From UKL13-2 sp044229235 (GTDB taxonomy: Bacteria; Pseudomonadota; Gammaproteobacteria; Burkholderiales; Usitatibacteraceae): a stretch of 64,000 nucleotides of DNA. A program made the position numbers and the translations under genes. Shown one piece after another: positions 17,614-25,909 of the stretch. A model generated the notes under the pieces. That model was not told where the DNA came from. It did no database searches and saw nothing but the letters and a program-made list of their open reading frames with translations. How positions within the stretch are numbered: the first letter of the stretch is position 1; the number at the start of each line of letters is the position of its first letter. The stretch covers positions 128,678 through 192,677 of the forward strand of contig JBGATH010000002.1 of the NCBI GenBank assembly GCA_044229235.1. Direction: 5' to 3'.

Positions 17614-17625
17614 CTAATATATTAG
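17614..17625. promoter_or_regulatory. AT-rich palindromic operator candidate between tctC-gudD and the GntR gene
   Basis: CTAATATATTAG is a perfect 12-bp palindrome in a strikingly AT-rich patch (17611-17640) of an otherwise GC-rich divergent promoter region. A further ATTAG half-site lies at 17633. FCD-type GntR regulators usually bind such short palindromes near their own gene. Confidence 0.5.
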
Positions 17626-17702
17626 CATATCAATTAGAATCGGCGTGCCAACCCATGACCCGCCGCGCCATTCGCACGCCGCACACCAGCCAATCCCCCA
17701 CG

Positions 17703-18404
17703 ATGAAAACCCGTAGCACCGCCAGACTGCCCGCGCTGGATCGCTCCCGCCATGCGGCGCCACAAGTGTTTGAACGGCTGCGCGAAATGATCGTCTCGCT
17801 GGAGCTGGAACCCGGCGCGGTGCTGTCGCGCGTCGACCTCGCGGCGCGCTTCGGCATCAGCCAGACGCCGGTGCGCGATGCCCTCATGCGCCTGGGTGAA
17901 GAGGGACTGGTGGATATTTTTCCGCAGCACGCCACGGTGGTCAGCCGCATCAATCTTGCCTCGGCGCGGCAGGCGCATTTCCTGCGCCGCTCGATTGAGC
18001 TGGAAGTGGTGCGCGCCGCCGCCCAACAGGCCGATGCCGACCTCGTCGCCCGGCTGCGCGCCTGCATTGCCCAGCAAAAGGCCATGCGTGACCTGCATGA
18101 CTATCGCGAATTTTCCACAGCCGATCAGGACTTTCACCGCCAGCTGTATGAAGCGGCGGGTGTGCCCGACCTGTGGGACCTGGTGCGGCGCATGAGCGGC
18201 CACATCGACCGCTTGCGGCGTTTGCACCTGCCGGTGAAGGGCAAGGCGCTGGCGATTGTTCGCGACCACACGCGCATCGTCGATGCCATTGAAAGTGGCG
18301 ATGCCGACGCGGCGGCGGAAGCGCTGCGTTTACATCTTTCAGGCACGCTCAGCCAGGTTGAACAGATCCGCGCGCGGCATCCGGATTTTGTAACGGCGGA
18401 TTGA
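17703..18404 (+). CDS. GntR family regulator, FCD (FadR C-terminal) subfamily
   Basis: A 233-residue repressor-type protein. The winged helix covers about residues 20-85, with VLSRVDLAARFGISQTPVRD typical of GntR recognition helices, followed by EEGLVDIFPQHATVV. The helical FCD domain at about 95-220 binds carboxylate effectors through metal-ligating His/Asp residues, of which D-x-x-F-H-R (DQDFHR) and the later RDHTRIVDAI are visible. It faces the glucarate operon and probably represses it, with glucarate or a breakdown product as inducer. An in-frame ATG at 17655 is an alternative start; neither has a strong ribosome site. Confidence 0.9.
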   Translation: MKTRSTARLPALDRSRHAAPQVFERLREMIVSLELEPGAVLSRVDLAARFGISQTPVRDALMRLGEEGLVDIFPQHATVVSRINLASARQAHFLRRSIELEVVRAAAQQADADLVARLRACIAQQKAMRDLHDYREFSTADQDFHRQLYEAAGVPDLWDLVRRMSGHIDRLRRLHLPVKGKALAIVRDHTRIVDAIESGDADAAAEALRLHLSGTLSQVEQIRARHPDFVTAD

Positions 18405-18509
18405 ATGCAACGGCGACAAGTCTTCGCCGCCAATATGCGTCGGCTCGAGGGAAACTCGGTGAACAGGCTCCACGAATCCCGCGAAGAAACAATTCGATCG
18501 GCAAATCAT

Positions 18510-18594
18510 CCTGCCCCGGCGAAGGCCGGGGCCCACGTTTATTAGCTCGGCACGATGGCCGAAACTGGACCCCGGCCTTCGCCGGGGAAGGGAT
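18510..18594. repeat. Dispersed inverted repeat, family C, copy 3
   Basis: Arms CCCCGGCGAAGGCCGGGG at 18514 and CCCCGGCCTTCGCCGGGG at 18570 with a 38-base middle. It lies past the GntR gene in a 337-base gap that otherwise holds only a family R copy at 18659. Confidence 0.7.
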
Positions 18595-18658
18595 TGCTTT
18601 GGATCGCTCTTCAAATGTACTCAGCTTGCGCATCGGTACTTTGCGCATATAGAAACTC

Positions 18659-18718
18659 CCGCATTGGCGAGCCTTTCAGGGCCTTTTCGGCCTGGAAGCG
18701 GCGCCGGTGCTGGCTCTA
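18659..18718. repeat. Dispersed palindrome, family R, copy 3 (degenerate)
   Basis: CATTGGCGAGCCTTTCAGGG pairs imperfectly with GGAAGCGGCGCCGGTGCTGG. It follows a family C element, the reverse of the order at 6.4 and 32.4 kb, and ends 23 bases before the stop of the minus-strand CIA30 gene. Confidence 0.55.
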
Positions 18719-18741
18719 CGTGTACTTGTGCTGGCGCCGGA

Positions 18742-19260
18742 TCAACCGGTGACGGAATAGAAACTGATCCGCGCCACAGCTACTTCCGCGTCGAACGCAC
18801 GACCGATGGCAACAATCCCCAACCGGCGCAAGCGGCGCGTATCCAATGGCGCATCGATGCGATGCGCCGCGAACGCGGAGAACGGTAGGCGGATCGTCTG
18901 CCACGCCGGCGCGGCCACAAAGTTCTGGCGCCATGACTGCCAGGGCCGCGTCACCGCATCGGTGCGCAGGTGCACGCTGTAGGCTTCGCCATTGCCGCCG
19001 ACATCGACTTCGATACCTTCGAACGCGTCCGCATCCCGCAGCCCTCCATCTGGCGTGAGATCGAGCGCCATCTGCATAAAGCCACCGTTGTTTTCCAGGC
19101 TCACCTTGCCGCGCAGGCAAAGCGCCGGCCGGCCATGGCGGTTTTCGCGCACGATGGCGCCCGCGGATAACCCGCCCATCACGCCGTCGCTGATGCACTG
19201 CCAGCGGCCGGCGTGGCTCGACTGCGGGTGGGGCGCGCTGAGGTCGTCGATGATGCGCAT
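18742..19260 (-). CDS. CIA30-domain (complex I intermediate-associated) protein
   Basis: A 172-residue protein made almost wholly of a CIA30 jelly-roll domain. SDGVMGGLSAG at about 27-37 and LENNGGFMQM near 55 are the family's signature. Mitochondrial CIA30 (NDUFAF1) helps assemble complex I; bacterial members are of unknown function and many look like carbohydrate-binding beta-sandwiches. No signal peptide is visible. ATG at 19260 starts 111 bases from a divergent patatin gene, and the pair probably shares a promoter region. Confidence 0.85.
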   Translation of the reverse strand: MRIIDDLSAPHPQSSHAGRWQCISDGVMGGLSAGAIVRENRHGRPALCLRGKVSLENNGGFMQMALDLTPDGGLRDADAFEGIEVDVGGNGEAYSVHLRTDAVTRPWQSWRQNFVAAPAWQTIRLPFSAFAAHRIDAPLDTRRLRRLGIVAIGRAFDAEVAVARISFYSVTG

Positions 19261-19371
19261 GCGGCCAGCGTAACACCAGCCGCCCGTGGATTGCGAACGC
19301 GGGCCGCGACCCGTGAAGCGATGCGGGATAATTGCCGCTGCTTCCTGCGCGCCAGCCTGCCTGCCATCACC

Positions 19372-20451
19372 ATGTCCGCACCCTCCAGCCTCATCATCCG
19401 CGCCGGCCCCAGGGCCATGGCACACATTCGCGCCGAAGGCTTGCGCCCGCAGGATGTCGCCGTCATTCCGGGCGCGGCGGGCGGGCCGAAGGCACTGGGC
19501 ATCATCGGCTTTGACCATGCGCTGTTCGGCGAATGGCTGCCACGCGCGCCACGGCTGCGCGACCTGATCGGCGTGAGCATCGGCGCGTGGCGCTTTGCCG
19601 GCGTCTGTCGTGGCGACATTGCCGCGGCACTCAAGGACTTCGGCGACATCTACGTCGGCCAGACCTATCCGCCGCGCCCCACGCCGGCGATGGTCAGCGA
19701 CTCGGCGCACACCAATACCCGCGGCCTGATCGGTGGCCGCGAGGCGCAGGTACTTTCGCATCCACATTACCGGCTGCATGTGATCGCCACCCGCGGGCGC
19801 GGCCCGCTTGCCGGTCAATCAACGCTGCGGACACCCGCCGCGTTCGGCGTGGCCGGCATCGTCAACGCCTTCGGACGGCAGCACCTGCGGCACCTCGCCG
19901 ACCGCATGTGGTTTCACGATCCGCGCGGCATGCCCGCGTTCATGGGCGACGGCAATATCGACAGCTTCCGCACCCACGCCGCGCCACTCACCACCGACAA
20001 CCTGCACCCCGCGCTGTGGGCCTCGGCCGCCATCCCAACGGTGATGCTCGGCGTGGAAAACATCAGCGGCGCGCCACCCGGCACCTACTGGGACGGCGGC
20101 ATCATCGACTATCACCTGCACCTGCCGTATCACCGCGCCGACGGCATCACGCTCTATCCGCATTTCACCGACCGGCTCATCCCCGGCTGGCTGGACAAAC
20201 CGTTTCGCGGTCGCGTCGCGCGCGATGCCTGGCTGGAAAACATGGTGATGGTCTCCCCGTCCGCTGCATACCTTTCGAAACTGCCGCACGGCAAACTGCC
20301 GGATCGCAGCGACTTCAAGCGATTCGAAAACGACTACGAATCGCGGCGGCAATACTGGCGCACGGCCATGGCCGAGAGCGCGCGGCTAGGCGACGAGTTT
20401 CTGCAACTGGTGGAGAGCGGAGAGATTGCGGCAAGGCTGGAAGCGCTGTGA
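19372..20451 (+). CDS. Patatin-like phospholipase/acyl hydrolase
   Basis: A 359-residue protein with the patatin Ser-Asp dyad: GVSIG at 67-71 with nucleophile Ser69, and DGG at 241-243 with the catalytic Asp. GAAGGPKALG at 34-43 is the oxyanion loop in a variant form. Patatins deacylate phospholipids or neutral lipids. No signal peptide or membrane helix is seen, so it is probably cytoplasmic. ATG at 19372 follows a weak ribosome site, and upstream codons lack the conserved pattern. It is divergent from the CIA30 gene and followed 49 bases later by a P-loop kinase gene. Confidence 0.85.
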   Translation: MSAPSSLIIRAGPRAMAHIRAEGLRPQDVAVIPGAAGGPKALGIIGFDHALFGEWLPRAPRLRDLIGVSIGAWRFAGVCRGDIAAALKDFGDIYVGQTYPPRPTPAMVSDSAHTNTRGLIGGREAQVLSHPHYRLHVIATRGRGPLAGQSTLRTPAAFGVAGIVNAFGRQHLRHLADRMWFHDPRGMPAFMGDGNIDSFRTHAAPLTTDNLHPALWASAAIPTVMLGVENISGAPPGTYWDGGIIDYHLHLPYHRADGITLYPHFTDRLIPGWLDKPFRGRVARDAWLENMVMVSPSAAYLSKLPHGKLPDRSDFKRFENDYESRRQYWRTAMAESARLGDEFLQLVESGEIAARLEAL

Positions 20452-20500
20452 CGCTCGCGTCACGTGGATAGCAACACCAAGCTTAAATCCAGGAGCAATG

Positions 20501-20998
20501 ATGAGTGAGGATCGGGCAACACTTTACTTCATGTGCGGCAAGATGGCCGCCGGCAAATCGACGCTTTCACAACAGTTGTCTCAAGAGAGGAACGCTGTCC
20601 TGCTGGTTCAGGACTCACTGCTCGAAGCGCTCTACCCCGGCGAGATCCTGACCATTCCCGACTTCGTCAAGTATTCCGCCCGGCTGCGACAAGCGATCAG
20701 CCCGACCGTCAGGCAACTGCTGGCGCATGGCGTTTCCGTGGTGCTCGATTTTCCGGCCAACACGCGCATTCAGCGGCAATGGTTCCGCGAACTGTTCGAA
20801 GGCGCCGAAGTCGGCCACGAACTGCACTTCATCGACGCGCCGGATAGCCTGTGCAAGCAGCAACTCAAGCAGCGTAGTGCCGGGTTACCCGCCGGATCGG
20901 CGTGGACCACGGAGGCTGAGTTCGATGCGATCACCGCGTATTTTCAGGCGCCGGGGGAGGACGAACAGTTCAACGTTATTGTTCATGCACGGAATTGA
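20501..20998 (+). CDS. P-loop (zeta-toxin/AAA_33-like) kinase
   Basis: A 165-residue nucleotide-binding protein with Walker A GKMAAGKST at 13-21, and the later VVLDFPANT segment as a Walker B-like strand. It belongs to the AAA_33 group of small kinases, which includes zeta toxins and phosphotransferases for antibiotics, sugars or RNA ends. The substrate is unknown. ATG at 20501 is preferred over the ATG one codon earlier because AGGAG then stands at a usual distance of five bases. No antitoxin-like gene accompanies it. It converges with a small membrane-protein gene. Confidence 0.8.
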   Translation: MSEDRATLYFMCGKMAAGKSTLSQQLSQERNAVLLVQDSLLEALYPGEILTIPDFVKYSARLRQAISPTVRQLLAHGVSVVLDFPANTRIQRQWFRELFEGAEVGHELHFIDAPDSLCKQQLKQRSAGLPAGSAWTTEAEFDAITAYFQAPGEDEQFNVIVHARN

Positions 20999-21035
20999 TG
21001 CGATAACGCCAGTAGAAAGTCTTTCATCTTGCTCA

Positions 21036-21305
21036 TCATTTCTGGCGCGGAAACAGCCCATAAAGGGCGTAACCACAAGGCGCCTGTATTAGCACCGTGG
21101 CACCAAATGAGCGCAAGAAATACTCGACTCCTTCAAAACGGCCCGAGTTTACAAGGAGTGCGATAACAAAATGTGCGCAGCAAAACGCCCAAAACAACGC
21201 GTACCGGTAGCGCAACTCTGACCGGAGCACCGCTGGAAGTATGAATACCCCAAGCGGAATTCCGATCAGGATGTGTATGTCCATAACGAAAGCATAAAAG
21301 GCCAA
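21036..21305 (-). CDS. Small hypothetical membrane protein
   Basis: An 89-residue frame with three hydrophobic segments at about 8-25, 37-52 and 66-84 and basic loops between them, reading like a small DoxX- or DUF-type inner-membrane protein that I do not recognise. The start is uncertain: TTG at 21305 or ATG at 21284. Base composition is clearly lower in GC than the neighbours and codon use differs, which suggests transfer or relaxed constraint. Its 3' end converges with the P-loop kinase gene, 37 bases away. Confidence 0.5.
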   Translation of the reverse strand: MAFYAFVMDIHILIGIPLGVFILPAVLRSELRYRYALFWAFCCAHFVIALLVNSGRFEGVEYFLRSFGATVLIQAPCGYALYGLFPRQK

Positions 21306-21476
21306 GCTCGGCTATTCTCACAGCCAAGGTTCCCTTTGCTACTCCAGCAAACCCGCAGCAGCCACAACTTCAAGCTGCGGACGACCACCGGTAGCCGAAC
21401 AATGCCTGCCGATTTCCGCTTCGCTTTTCCTGTCTAATCTCCTCTATTCCCCCATTCCGCTTTTTCTGCGCAGCCC

Positions 21477-22259
21477 ATGAAAACCATCGTCCTCCAATCC
21501 TTCCGCACCCACGGCGTACCGCGCTGGATCAGCACCAGCATGGATAGCGTTCGTGCGTGGGCGGGCGTGCAGGGATGGGAATATGCCTTCATGGACGATG
21601 CGTTTTTTGCGCTGGCGCCAGAGTGGGTGCGAAAACGCTGCGCGGAAAACATCTACGCCATCACCGACATCTGCCGGCTTGAATGGGCCAAGACCAAGCT
21701 GGCGGAGGGATACGAGCGCGTGGTGTGGGCCGATGCCGACATGCTGGTGTTCGCGCCACGGGAGCTCACCCTGCTGCCGGGGCAGGGACATGGCTTTGCC
21801 CGCGAATTGTTCCTGCACGTCGATGAGCGCGGCCGCACCACGCCAATGCACGGCATCAACAACGCGCTGATGGTATTTGAAGCAGGTGATGCGGTGCTCG
21901 ATGCCTATCTGGAAGAGTGTTACGCGGTGCTGCGCGCGCTGCCGCCCGGCCCGGTGCCGCGCACGGTGCTGGGACCGGCGCTGCTGATGAAATTTGCGGG
22001 CAAGCTGCCGCTGCGGGCAATCGAGCGCATCGGCCTCTTCAGCCACGCGGTGATGGAAGGCATCGCCGCCGGCGGCGGGCCAATCACGCATGAATACCTG
22101 CGCCAATCACGCACGCCGCCTGCCGCGGCCAACCTGTGCCATTTCCTGCGCAATGCGACGCCGCCCGCCGAGCGGCCGGCGTTTGACCGGATGTATGAAA
22201 AAGCGGTGGCGCGCTTGATGGAAACGAAGGGATCGGTGCTGGCCGCGAATTCTGCGTAG
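21477..22259 (+). CDS. DXD-motif glycosyltransferase-like protein
   Basis: A 260-residue cytoplasmic protein. VVWADADMLVF has a DAD (86-88) in a hydrophobic strand context typical of GT-A glycosyltransferases, where it binds the divalent metal and sugar nucleotide. HGINNALMVFEAGD and the C-terminal CHFLRN segment also resemble GT32/GT8-type folds. A helical region after residue 180 closes the protein. Substrate and acceptor are unknown, and no other glycan gene is nearby. The ATG start is well placed in a 170-base region without other genes. Confidence 0.6.
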   Translation: MKTIVLQSFRTHGVPRWISTSMDSVRAWAGVQGWEYAFMDDAFFALAPEWVRKRCAENIYAITDICRLEWAKTKLAEGYERVVWADADMLVFAPRELTLLPGQGHGFARELFLHVDERGRTTPMHGINNALMVFEAGDAVLDAYLEECYAVLRALPPGPVPRTVLGPALLMKFAGKLPLRAIERIGLFSHAVMEGIAAGGGPITHEYLRQSRTPPAAANLCHFLRNATPPAERPAFDRMYEKAVARLMETKGSVLAANSA

Positions 22260-22306
22260 GGGACTGTCGAAAATCGACCTGTCCACTTTTCGCGTGATTG
22301 CGGCCA

Positions 22307-22492
22307 GGCACTTCTCCCTTTGAAAAAGGGAGATCGAGAGGGATTTGCAGCGGTGGTAGCGCGATGACCACCGAAAATCCTCCTCACCCTTGCAGGGCGC
22401 GCATTCCGATGCATTGGAATGCCGTTCGGCGGGCGCGAAGCATGCTTCGCGAACTCCCCGCCTCACCCTCCTTTAGGAAAGGAGGAAGTGCC
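22307..22492. repeat. Inverted repeat, family S, copy 2, containing another repeat
   Basis: Ends GGCACTTC at 22307 and GAAGTGCC at 22485 are inverted; each end carries a hairpin (CTCCCTTT/AAAGGGAG and CCTCCTTT/AAAGGAGG). The interior contains the first copy of a 59-bp repeat. It fills much of the 407-base gap 22260-22666. Confidence 0.65.
22383..22441 (+). repeat. 59-bp direct repeat, copy A
   Basis: Begins CTCACCCTTGCAGGGCGCGC and contains a palindrome around GCATTGGAATGC. It matches 22532-22590 with two differences. Confidence 0.75.
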
Positions 22493-22531
22493 GATTGCGG
22501 CGCTCTGCCTCAATGACTGTCGAATCTCGTT

Positions 22532-22590
22532 CTCACCCTTGCAGGGCGCGCATTCCGTTGCATTGGAATGCCGTTCGGCGGGAGCGAAGC
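22532..22590 (+). repeat. 59-bp direct repeat, copy B
   Basis: Second copy, 149 bases after copy A and in the same direction; only two bases differ. The remaining sequence up to the hydrolase stop at 22667 shows no gene. Confidence 0.75.
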
Positions 22591-22666
22591 GAGGAGGCAT
22601 TGCCCCAAGGAGCGTCCGCATTAATCGAACATTCTGAAGTTCGATAAGCCAGCGATGCGTGCCGAC

Positions 22667-23644
22667 TCATTTCTCCAGCCGCAGAAATGTCTGCACGGCC
22701 GCGAGTGTGCGTAGCGGATCTTCCTCGTGCGGCACATGCCCGAGTCCCTCGAACATCACCAGCTTGCTGCCCGCGATGTCGCGTTCAAACCGCCTGCCGG
22801 CCTCGGGCGGAATCAGCCGGTCCTGCGCGCCCCAGAGGATCAACGTGGGTACCTTGATTTGCGGGATGCGCGTGGTGATGGCATCAATCTCGATCTGCTT
22901 GATGCGCTCGCCGAGCGCGCGCCGGTTGCCCTGCCGCAGCGTCAGTTCGTAATAGCGATCGACCAGTTCAGGCGTCACGCGCGAAGGGTCGCCGTACACC
23001 GCACGCGTGCTGGCCTCGACGATGCTTCGCGGCAACACCAGCTGCGCTGCCTTGCCGAGCAGCGGCATGCGCGCGATGCGAAAGCCGATGGGGATCGACT
23101 CAGGTGCCAGCGGGTAGCCGGCGGAATCGACCAGCACCAGCCGGTCGACGCGCTCGGGACGCGCCAACAGTGTGACCATCGCCACCTGTCCGCCGAACGA
23201 ATTCCCCGCCAGCACGCAACGCTGCACGCCGAGCTTGTCGAGAAAGGCATGCATGAAGCGCGCGTAGTGGTCCAGCGTGTAGTCGTCGCGATCGTTGGGA
23301 GTGCCATCGGCAAATGGTCCGGTCAGGCCGAAGGCCGGCAAATCGAGGCGGATCACGCGCCGCGTGGCCTTGAGCCCCTGCGCCCAGCCCTCCCAGGTAT
23401 GCAGGCTGGCCGAGGTGCCATGTATCAGCACGATGGGTACCGGATCCGCGCGCGGACCCTCGTCGCGCACATGCACCGGCATGCCGAGGACGTCGATGAA
23501 TTGCGAGGGCGGCGGCGCCCAGCGCGCCTTCAAATCCTCGACGCTGCGATCGGGCGCCCAATACACCGCCATCACACCGCCCGCCAGCAGCAGCACCAGT
23601 GCCAGCAGGCCGCCGGCCATCTTCAGGATCAAGCGCATCGTCAT
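22667..23644 (-). CDS. Membrane-anchored alpha/beta hydrolase
   Basis: A 325-residue alpha/beta-fold hydrolase with one N-terminal membrane segment (about 7-28). HGTSASLHTW near 75 forms the oxyanion region, GNSFGG has the nucleophile Ser149, WGAQDRLIP gives the acid near 275, and GHVPHEED the catalytic His near 303. It looks like an esterase, haloalkane-dehalogenase-like or C-C bond hydrolase, and the substrate is unknown. The start codon overlaps the feoB stop as ATGA, so translation is coupled to the iron transporter gene. That link is odd for this enzyme type. Confidence 0.88.
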   Translation of the reverse strand: MTMRLILKMAGGLLALVLLLAGGVMAVYWAPDRSVEDLKARWAPPPSQFIDVLGMPVHVRDEGPRADPVPIVLIHGTSASLHTWEGWAQGLKATRRVIRLDLPAFGLTGPFADGTPNDRDDYTLDHYARFMHAFLDKLGVQRCVLAGNSFGGQVAMVTLLARPERVDRLVLVDSAGYPLAPESIPIGFRIARMPLLGKAAQLVLPRSIVEASTRAVYGDPSRVTPELVDRYYELTLRQGNRRALGERIKQIEIDAITTRIPQIKVPTLILWGAQDRLIPPEAGRRFERDIAGSKLVMFEGLGHVPHEEDPLRTLAAVQTFLRLEK

Positions 23645-25710
23645 CCGCCTTGCGTCATGCGCACGCCTTCGAGGATGAGGCGCACGGCACCACTGACCAA
23701 CAGCGCCACGCCGACCGAAAGTGCTACCGAGATCAGCGCTTCGCGGCGGCCGATGGTTTTCAACATCACCGCGAAGGTGGAAATGCAGGGAATGTAGAAA
23801 GTGAGGAACAGCAGGAAAGTGGTGATCTGCACCCAGTCGAGCAGCGTGCCAACTTCGAACGTGCCCAGTGCCTGGTAGATCATCAGCAGCGACAATTCCT
23901 TGCGCAATACGCCGAAAAGGATCGGCACACCCAGCGCCACCGGCAGTCCCAGCCACCAGGTGGTTACCGGTGTGAACGCGGTGTTGATGATGGTATCGGC
24001 GCCGACGAAATGCAGCAGCGCCAGCACCACACTGCCGCCCACCAGCAGCGGCGTGACGATGGTGATGATGTCCTCGGTGCGCGCCCAGGTTTCCTTGAGC
24101 ATGCGCTTGATGTCCGGCAGCGCGTACGGCGGGATCTCCTGCACCTGGCCAGGGCCGAACTCCTTGCGGTTGCGCGCCAGCAGGCGGCCCATGATGGCGA
24201 CCACCACAATGGTGAGCGCAAAGATCGCGAACACGCCCCATGCACCCAGATATTTCCCGGCCAGCGCGAGAATGATGGCCGAGCGCGCCGAACAAGGCAC
24301 GAAGGTGATGAGCACCGAGGCGATGATGCGTTCGCGCCCGCTGGTGACCTTGGCGGCCGAGGCGATGGCCGGCACATTGCAGCCGAGCCCGGTGAGAAAT
24401 GGCACCGCCACACCGCCGTGCAATCCAATCTGGTGAAAGCCGCGATCGACCACGAAGGCGATGCGCTGCATCACGCCCGCTTCCTCCAGCGCCACCAGCA
24501 GCAGCACCAGCGGCAGCATGTACGGCAGGGCGATACCGACCAGCCCGATCAGGCCATCGGCCACCGCGCGGCCGATGACGCCACCCAGCGATGTCGGCTC
24601 CCAGGCGGAAATGGCCTCGACCATGCGGGCCGAGGTTTGCGAATCAATCCAGGTGCTGACTTCAAACACCACAAACAGCACCGCGGCAAACACCGCAAGG
24701 CTGCCGATCAGCCCCCACTGCGGATGCAGGAACAGTTCGTCCAGCCAGTAGCGCCAGCCGCGGCCCTCGTGCGGCGCGCCCATGCGCGAGCTGGCTTCAA
24801 ACAGCGTGGCGGCGCGATGGTGGCTGTCGGCGTGCAGTTCCTCTTCCAGCGGACGCGGCAGGCGCGCGCCGGCGGCCGCGCGCAGCTGTTCGATCTGCGG
24901 CAACAGCTGCGAGAAATGCTGGCGAAGCTCATCCTGAAAATACGGGTCACCCGCGGCTACCTGCATCAGCAGAAAGGTGCGTGACACGCGAAAAGCCGAC
25001 TCGATCTCCGGCCGGTCCAGCGCGGTACTCAGCGGCGCGAGCGCATCGCGAATGTGCGCGCTCGGCAGCTGCGCGGCCGGTGAGACGCCATCGCGAAACG
25101 AATCGACCGCCGTGCGAAACAGCTCGGAAATGCCCTGCCCCATCAGCGCCACGGTCGGCACCACCGGCATGCCGAGCAGTTTGGCCAGCGCCTTGACGTT
25201 GATGTGCAGCCCCTTTTCCCAGGCTTCGTCCATCATGTTCAGCGCCATCACCATCGGCCGGCCGAGCTGGGCCAGCTCCAGCGTGAGTTCGAGGTGGCTT
25301 TCAAGACGCGTGGCATCGACCACCTGAATGATCAGGTCCGGCGGCGAGAATGGCGCGGGCGGACCACCGGGCTCATGCAGCGAAATCGGCGGGCGCTCGT
25401 CGCCCCACAGCAGATACTTCAGCGCGGGCAGGTCGTCCTCGGCGATGTGATGCAGCGCGGCGATGCTTGGAAGGTCGATCACGCTGGCTTCATCGAGGCC
25501 GATCTGCACCGTGCACTCGCCATACGCCCGCCCCGAGCCGGCCAGCCTGGCGGTGTGCGGCGCGGTGCTCGATACGGCATTGAACAGCGTGCTCTTGCCG
25601 GCATTGGGCATGCCGACCAGCGCGATGCGCAAGCGCCGGCTGCCGCGCAACAGCGGCATGCGCAGCGGGACCGTGGCGCTGACGGGTGTGGTGGCAGGGG
25701 CGGCAGCCAT
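23641..25710 (-). CDS. feoB: FeoB-type ferrous iron transporter, variant G domain
   Basis: A 689-residue inner-membrane protein. The N-terminal GTPase has G1 GMPNAGKST at 33-41 and G4 NMMD at 158-161, but the G3 position reads DLPS (79-82) where standard FeoB has DLPG. The membrane part keeps the gate motifs GLGCNVPAI and FVPCSAR. FeoB imports Fe2+ across the inner membrane. No FeoA or FeoC gene lies in the window. The altered G3 suggests changed GTP hydrolysis. ATG at 25710 has GGGAGG upstream. The stop overlaps the start of an alpha/beta hydrolase gene. Confidence 0.88.
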   Translation of the reverse strand: MAAAPATTPVSATVPLRMPLLRGSRRLRIALVGMPNAGKSTLFNAVSSTAPHTARLAGSGRAYGECTVQIGLDEASVIDLPSIAALHHIAEDDLPALKYLLWGDERPPISLHEPGGPPAPFSPPDLIIQVVDATRLESHLELTLELAQLGRPMVMALNMMDEAWEKGLHINVKALAKLLGMPVVPTVALMGQGISELFRTAVDSFRDGVSPAAQLPSAHIRDALAPLSTALDRPEIESAFRVSRTFLLMQVAAGDPYFQDELRQHFSQLLPQIEQLRAAAGARLPRPLEEELHADSHHRAATLFEASSRMGAPHEGRGWRYWLDELFLHPQWGLIGSLAVFAAVLFVVFEVSTWIDSQTSARMVEAISAWEPTSLGGVIGRAVADGLIGLVGIALPYMLPLVLLLVALEEAGVMQRIAFVVDRGFHQIGLHGGVAVPFLTGLGCNVPAIASAAKVTSGRERIIASVLITFVPCSARSAIILALAGKYLGAWGVFAIFALTIVVVAIMGRLLARNRKEFGPGQVQEIPPYALPDIKRMLKETWARTEDIITIVTPLLVGGSVVLALLHFVGADTIINTAFTPVTTWWLGLPVALGVPILFGVLRKELSLLMIYQALGTFEVGTLLDWVQITTFLLFLTFYIPCISTFAVMLKTIGRREALISVALSVGVALLVSGAVRLILEGVRMTQGG

Positions 25711-25807
25711 TCAGCGGCCTCCCGTGCGGGCGGAAGTGGTGTTCATGACGACAATCGATAGCGTGTGTTGGCGATATTGTCGGCGCTTTGCCGTTGCCGG
25801 CACCACG

Positions 25808-25883
25808 GCATCAAACTCAAGCACCGGCGCGGCTTCCAGGCCACAAATGTGCCAGGATCCGCGCCGGTGCTTGAGTTTGATGC
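25808..25883. repeat. Dispersed palindrome, family R, copy 4 (perfect stem)
   Basis: Arms 25808-25832 and 25859-25883 are perfectly complementary over 25 bases, with a 26-base middle. It is the most intact copy in the window and fills the gap between feoB and the spermidine-synthase-like gene. Confidence 0.85.
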
Positions 25884-25909
25884 TTTTGCCGACGCTGCCG
25901 CAGCACCGC

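Noticed and set aside
20501..20998. P-loop kinase considered as a zeta toxin of a toxin-antitoxin pair
   Set aside because: No antitoxin-like small gene adjoins it; the upstream gene is a patatin.
25711..25909. Looked for a FeoA gene upstream of the FeoB variant
   Set aside because: The gap is only 199 bases, filled by a palindrome, with no coding frame of the right kind.
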